Assembly: GCA_000155435.1 (NCBI GenBank)
Contig: DS990261.1
Location: forward strand, 921,987 to 985,986
DNA length: 64,000 bases
Direction: 5' to 3'
Origin: Clostridiales bacterium 1_7_47FAA
GTDB taxonomy: Bacteria; Bacillota; Clostridia; Lachnospirales; Lachnospiraceae
Every line of letters starts with the position of its first letter. Within the stretch, counting starts at the first letter, position 1. The position numbers and the translations under genes are program-made. The notes under the pieces were generated by a model. The model saw only the letters and a list, made by a program, of their open reading frames with translations. It was not told where the DNA came from and searched no databases. Of this stretch, positions 60,027 to 64,000 are shown piece by piece.

Positions 60027-63000
60027 ATGAACACGGTGAAAAGCAGCAACGAAACCAGTATTTATATTATTGATGACAATTACCGGATTGTACATTTTAA
60101 TTCAACCCTTCGGGATAAGTTCCCGGAACTGCAGTGCGGTGACATATGTTATGAGAAGCTGTGCCAGGAAGTGAGGCCATGCGCACGCTGTCCCTTTAAC
60201 CAGGAGGGTGACGAGGCGGTGGTATTCTATAATAAGGTGGTCCAGAAGTGGCTGGAGGTAGGGACTGGCCGGATTGAGTGGCCTGGAAAGGGCACATGCA
60301 ACATGGTCCTGGTGCGCGAGATCCGTGAGGGGAATAAGAACCTGTTTTACAGCCTGACCAATATATCTGCATATGACGAGCTGTATGAGCTGAATCTAAC
60401 CAGGGACAGCTACCGTCTTCTGTATCATGTGGAGGACAAGTATGTAATCCACGGCATGGAAGGAAAGCTTAGCCGGATGCTTGAGGAAGTGGCGGGGCAC
60501 ATGGTCCATCCGGATGATGCTGGTTCCTTCCGGGAATTCTGGAACAGGGATACAATCAGTGAATGCCTGAAGCATGAGGGGGATAACGCGGCGCTCAAGG
60601 GACAGTTCAGGAGGCTGCGCCTGAATGGCGCCTATACCTGGGTGTCCCAGATTGTGGTACCCCTTAAGCGCGGTTCCAATGATGATGAGACCGTGATGTG
60701 CTTTATCCAGGATATCAGCGAACAGAAATCCAGGGAAGATGAGATAAAGAGGATGCTGGCCTCAAGGGACGGGGAGTTTGACCATCTGACCGGACTGCTT
60801 AGAAGGACCGTGTTCCTTAAGCGCGCCCAGGAGTTCCTTTCCAAAAAGAACGGGTCATACTGTCTGGCAGCGGTTGATATAGAGCATTTCAAGCTGTTTA
60901 ATGAATGGTACGGACAGGAGGAAGGGGACAGGCTTCTGTCCAGGATTGGCGGCCACCTTAAGGATATTGAGACTTCATACAACGGGATTGCAGGATATAT
61001 GGGAGGGGATGATTTTGTCATCATCATCCCGGATGACAGGGAAGCCATCGGGGAACTGCAGAACCGGATCATGACGTATGTAAGGCAGAGCGGGGGAACG
61101 GCCGGTTTCCTGCCTGCCTTTGGAATCTATGGTATTGAGGACGGATCCCTGTCCATCAGCACCATGTACGACAGGGCGTGCATAGCCCTGGCATCGGTGA
61201 AGGGAAGCTACGCCAGGAGGCTGTGCCGGTATGACAGCCGTATGATGCGGGAGATGGAGGAAAACCATAAGCTGTTGTCCGAGGTGCAGAAGGGGCTGGA
61301 CCATGGGGAATTCTTATTTTACGCACAGCCCAAGTGTAACCTGAGTACGGGCAAGATCGTGGGGCTGGAAGCCCTTGTGCGCTGGAACCATCCGGTCAGG
61401 GGGCTGATTCCTCCCGGCGTATTCCTCCCGCTTTTAGAGAATAACGGCCTGATTACCAAGCTGGACCTGTTCATCTGGGAAGAGGTCTGCCGGAAACTGC
61501 GCAGATGGATTGACAGGGGACACCGTCCGGTCCCCATATCGGTCAATGTTTCCAGGATGGATATCTATGCAGTGGATGTGGCCGCTGTGTTTAAGGAGCT
61601 GGCAGACAGATATGCCATTGAACCGCGTCTGTTGGAAGTGGAGATTACAGAAAGCGCTTATGTGGAAGAGTATAATGTCATTACCGGCGTGGTGGAATCA
61701 CTGCGGGAGGCTGGTTTTACTGTCCTGATGGATGACTTTGGAAGCGGTTATTCCTCCCTTAACATGCTGAAGGATGTCAATGTGGACGTGCTCAAGATTG
61801 ACATGAAATTCCTCGAGATGGATGGCAGGTCCATGGGCAAGGGCGTGGAAATCCTGGAGGCAGTCACAAGGCTGGCCAATATCATGGGGCTGCGCATAAT
61901 CGCGGAAGGGATTGAGACAAAAGAGCAGATTGATTTCCTGATGAACATGGGATGCACCTATGGACAGGGTTATTATTTCTTCCATCCCATGCCCATAGAG
62001 GTATTCGAACCCCTTCTGGCGGATGAGGATAACATAGACTTCCGGGGAATCAGGGCAAAACAGATTGAACGTGTAAGGCTTAAGGACATGCTGGAAGAGG
62101 ATATTGCCAGCGATGCCATGATGAATAACATACTGGGCGCTGTTGCATTCTACGAGGTATATGACGGGCAGCTGGAGCTGCTGCGGGTAAATGAACAGTA
62201 CTGCGCGCTTACAGGCACCAACGCAGTGGAACTGGAGGAACAGAGGAAATCCATCCTTAAGGATACCAGGGAAGAGGACAGGGAGTCTGCCTTTGGCATA
62301 TTTACCCAGGCATATGATAATCCGCTGAAAGGGGCGGAAGGGGACCTGCGCCGCAGAAGAGGGGACGGCACCTATATGTGGATGCATCTGCGCGTGTTCT
62401 TCCTCAGGGAGCAGGATGGACGGAGGCTGTTTTACGGCGCGGTGTCCGATATTACGGAGCAGCGGCGCCGGGAACAGATGCTGGAGGCCTCCCAGAGGGC
62501 CTTATCTGCCGTGGTCCACATCTCTGAGAAGGATGAGTCCTTCATGCAGCTGGCAGAGGATAACCGCCGTGTGGCAGCGTCCATATTTGCACAGATGACG
62601 CCAGGCGGCATGATTGGCGGATACTGTGAGGATGGATTCCCGCTGTATTTTGCCAACCATGAGATGGTACGGCTTCTGGGCTATGAGACATTTGATGAAC
62701 TGGCGGAAGCAATTGATTATCAGGTGGTCAATACCATCCATCCCGATGACCGGATGCGGGTGGGGAAGGATATCGGACCGGAATATTACGCAGGGCTGGA
62801 GTATACCACCACCTACAGGATGCCAAAAAAGGACGGGACCTGGTTCTGGACCCTGGATAAGGGCCGTGTAATCGAGGCAGAGGACGGGAGGCTTGCGATT
62901 GTCAGCGCGTGTACGGATATCTCTGAGACCATGGAGGCCCAGCGTCTCCTGCTGGAGAGCAACAGCAGCCTGAAACAGAGGAATGGGGAACTGAATTTCC

Positions 63001-64000
63001 TTAACAACGACATGCCGGGGGGATACCACCGCTGTGCCAAGAACAGTGATTTTGATTTCACATACATAAGCAACCGTTTCCTGGAAATATTCGGATATAC
63101 CAGGGAGCAGATTAAGGAACTGTTTGATGACAAATTCATAAATATGGTGCATCCGGATGACAGGGACAAGGTGCAAAGAGGGGTGAACTTCCTTACCAGC
63201 AGCGAAAAACCCTATAATATGGAGTACCGGATGAAGGCAGCCAGGGGATATATCTGGGTCATTGACCAAAGCAGGCACATGATGTATGAGGGAAATGAAT
63301 TCTTCCAGGGAGTGGTCCTGGATGTGACGGAGCTGGTAACCCTGCGGGAGCGTCTTCAGCTGCTTCTGGCCCATGTGCCGGAGGATTTTGTCCTTGTCAG
63401 CTGCCATGACGGAAGGTTTGAACATGAAATCATTGCTGACGGGCTGGCACGGACCATGGGCTATTCCAGGGAAGGGTATCTGGAGTTTCTGGCGGATGGA
63501 GGGTACCTGAAGGAACAGAAGGGGCATGGTTTTGAAAACCTGCTCCGGGAAATCAGGGAAATGTCGGAAAAGGGCAGAAGCTTTGTACATATATCCCCGT
63601 TCCTTCGCAGGGACGGCAAGCGTATGTGGGTTAGGACAGAGGCCATGTCCGTGGAGCGTACGGTAAATGAAACCATCTATCTGTTTAATTACAAGGACGT
63701 GACCGGTATACAGGAGAAGAAACTGGAGCTGGACCTTTTGGGGAGGAAACAGGAATCCATCCTCAGGCTGGCTGATATTAACAGCTGGGAGTGGAATCTC
63801 AGACAGGATACCCTGGTACTGACCAATGTGACGGATTCAAACTTCATGAAGTATTTCTGCAGCAGGAGAAGGGAGGCTGGGAACGTCATACGCGGCCTGT
63901 CCCAATGCCTGGAAACCCTGACATGCATTCCCGGTGAATACAGGCAGGCGATACATGCCTTCAATGAAAAGCTTCGCACGGACCGGAGCGGGGAGACCCT
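60027..64000 (+). CDS. PAS-GGDEF-EAL-multi-PAS signalling protein (3' end cut by window)
   Basis: The frame opens at ATG 60027 behind AAAAGAGG and is still open at the window end (over 1320 codons). The N-terminal PAS-like domain holds a cysteine cluster (GDICYEKLCQEVRPCARCPF, about residues 38-57). A second PAS region precedes a GGDEF domain of about 165 residues. Its signature reads GGDDF, so cyclase activity is doubtful. The EAL domain looks active: GLEALVRWNHP, EVEITES, LMDDFGSGYSSL, LKIDMKF, IAEGIETKEQ and CTYGQGYYF. At least four PAS domains then follow (for example VNEQYCALTGTN and ISNRFLEIFGYTREQ). It is probably a c-di-GMP phosphodiesterase with unusual sensors after the catalytic part. 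No transmembrane segment is seen. Confidence 0.9.
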   Translation, partial: MNTVKSSNETSIYIIDDNYRIVHFNSTLRDKFPELQCGDICYEKLCQEVRPCARCPFNQEGDEAVVFYNKVVQKWLEVGTGRIEWPGKGTCNMVLVREIREGNKNLFYSLTNISAYDELYELNLTRDSYRLLYHVEDKYVIHGMEGKLSRMLEEVAGHMVHPDDAGSFREFWNRDTISECLKHEGDNAALKGQFRRLRLNGAYTWVSQIVVPLKRGSNDDETVMCFIQDISEQKSREDEIKRMLASRDGEFDHLTGLLRRTVFLKRAQEFLSKKNGSYCLAAVDIEHFKLFNEWYGQEEGDRLLSRIGGHLKDIETSYNGIAGYMGGDDFVIIIPDDREAIGELQNRIMTYVRQSGGTAGFLPAFGIYGIEDGSLSISTMYDRACIALASVKGSYARRLCRYDSRMMREMEENHKLLSEVQKGLDHGEFLFYAQPKCNLSTGKIVGLEALVRWNHPVRGLIPPGVFLPLLENNGLITKLDLFIWEEVCRKLRRWIDRGHRPVPISVNVSRMDIYAVDVAAVFKELADRYAIEPRLLEVEITESAYVEEYNVITGVVESLREAGFTVLMDDFGSGYSSLNMLKDVNVDVLKIDMKFLEMDGRSMGKGVEILEAVTRLANIMGLRIIAEGIETKEQIDFLMNMGCTYGQGYYFFHPMPIEVFEPLLADEDNIDFRGIRAKQIERVRLKDMLEEDIASDAMMNNILGAVAFYEVYDGQLELLRVNEQYCALTGTNAVELEEQRKSILKDTREEDRESAFGIFTQAYDNPLKGAEGDLRRRRGDGTYMWMHLRVFFLREQDGRRLFYGAVSDITEQRRREQMLEASQRALSAVVHISEKDESFMQLAEDNRRVAASIFAQMTPGGMIGGYCEDGFPLYFANHEMVRLLGYETFDELAEAIDYQVVNTIHPDDRMRVGKDIGPEYYAGLEYTTTYRMPKKDGTWFWTLDKGRVIEAEDGRLAIVSACTDISETMEAQRLLLESNSSLKQRNGELNFLNNDMPGGYHRCAKNSDFDFTYISNRFLEIFGYTREQIKELFDDKFINMVHPDDRDKVQRGVNFLTSSEKPYNMEYRMKAARGYIWVIDQSRHMMYEGNEFFQGVVLDVTELVTLRERLQLLLAHVPEDFVLVSCHDGRFEHEIIADGLARTMGYSREGYLEFLADGGYLKEQKGHGFENLLREIREMSEKGRSFVHISPFLRRDGKRMWVRTEAMSVERTVNETIYLFNYKDVTGIQEKKLELDLLGRKQESILRLADINSWEWNLRQDTLVLTNVTDSNFMKYFCSRRREAGNVIRGLSQCLETLTCIPGEYRQAIHAFNEKLRTDRSGET

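Overview
The window looks like a chromosome segment of an anaerobic, spore-forming, medium-GC Firmicute. I would place it in Lachnospiraceae, probably the Enterocloster / [Clostridium] clostridioforme-bolteae group. The basis is purine-rich AGGAGG ribosome sites, ATG/GTG/TTG starts, several YesM/YesN-type two-component pairs, RbsB-type and ECF uptake systems, a collagen-like exosporium-type protein and a TPP-riboswitch thiamine-precursor transporter. The species is inference. I saw no rRNA, tRNA, complete insertion sequence, prophage or CRISPR array.

Layout. (1) 1-7.9 kb: a truncated GNAT gene, then a GntR-controlled operon of a 54-aa membrane protein, an ECF transporter (S, fused A-A', T), a SIS-domain sugar isomerase/deglycase, a PfkB kinase and a BtpA-family barrel. 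One operator sequence lies at both the regulator promoter and the operon promoter. (2) 8-10 kb: an alkylsulfatase-like metallo-beta-lactamase, a lone HicB-like protein and a small membrane protein. (3) 10.1-16.1 kb, minus strand: an arabinofuranoside operon (binding protein, two permeases, ArsR-type regulator, GH51). The second permease has a homopolymer frameshift at its start. (4) 16.6-25.4 kb: an OmpR/EnvZ-type pair divergent from an RND efflux operon with two TolC-like proteins. (5) 25.5-43.8 kb: a large catabolic island with a FadR-type regulator, an IlvD/Edd dehydratase, a YesM/YesN/binding-protein sensory set, a cyclase-family hydrolase, an amidohydrolase, an Rbs-type ABC transporter, a LarA-like nickel racemase/epimerase and a second YesM/YesN pair. 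(6) 43.9-45.4 kb: a second free-standing sugar-binding lipoprotein and an HPr-like protein without the phosphohistidine.

(7) 45.7-52.2 kb: a 2-aminoethylphosphonate operon (RpiR regulator, ATPase, a permease fused in frame to its binding lipoprotein, PhnW, PhnX). CCTTT..AAAGG palindromes precede both the regulator and the operon. (8) 52.3-54.6 kb: an AmmeMemoRadiSam pair (MEMO-AMMECR1 fusion plus radical SAM enzyme). (9) 54.6-55.1 kb: a long palindromic repeat element and a separate structured non-coding element with a CRISPR-repeat-like end. (10) 55.1-56.3 kb: the collagen-like gene. (11) 56.3-59.7 kb: a TPP-riboswitch-controlled thiamine-precursor ABC operon containing a 35-bp tandem repeat. 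(12) 59.7-64 kb: a second palindromic element, then a PAS-GGDEF-EAL-multi-PAS protein cut by the window end.

The two best candidates for undescribed biology are the ECF/SIS/PfkB/BtpA operon, which has the logic of fructosamine (Frl) catabolism with a different importer and an extra barrel enzyme, and the 25-43 kb island, whose enzymes suggest uptake, epimerisation and dehydration of an unknown hydroxy- or sugar acid. The permease-lipoprotein fusion, the palindromic element family and the structured non-coding element are also worth checking.
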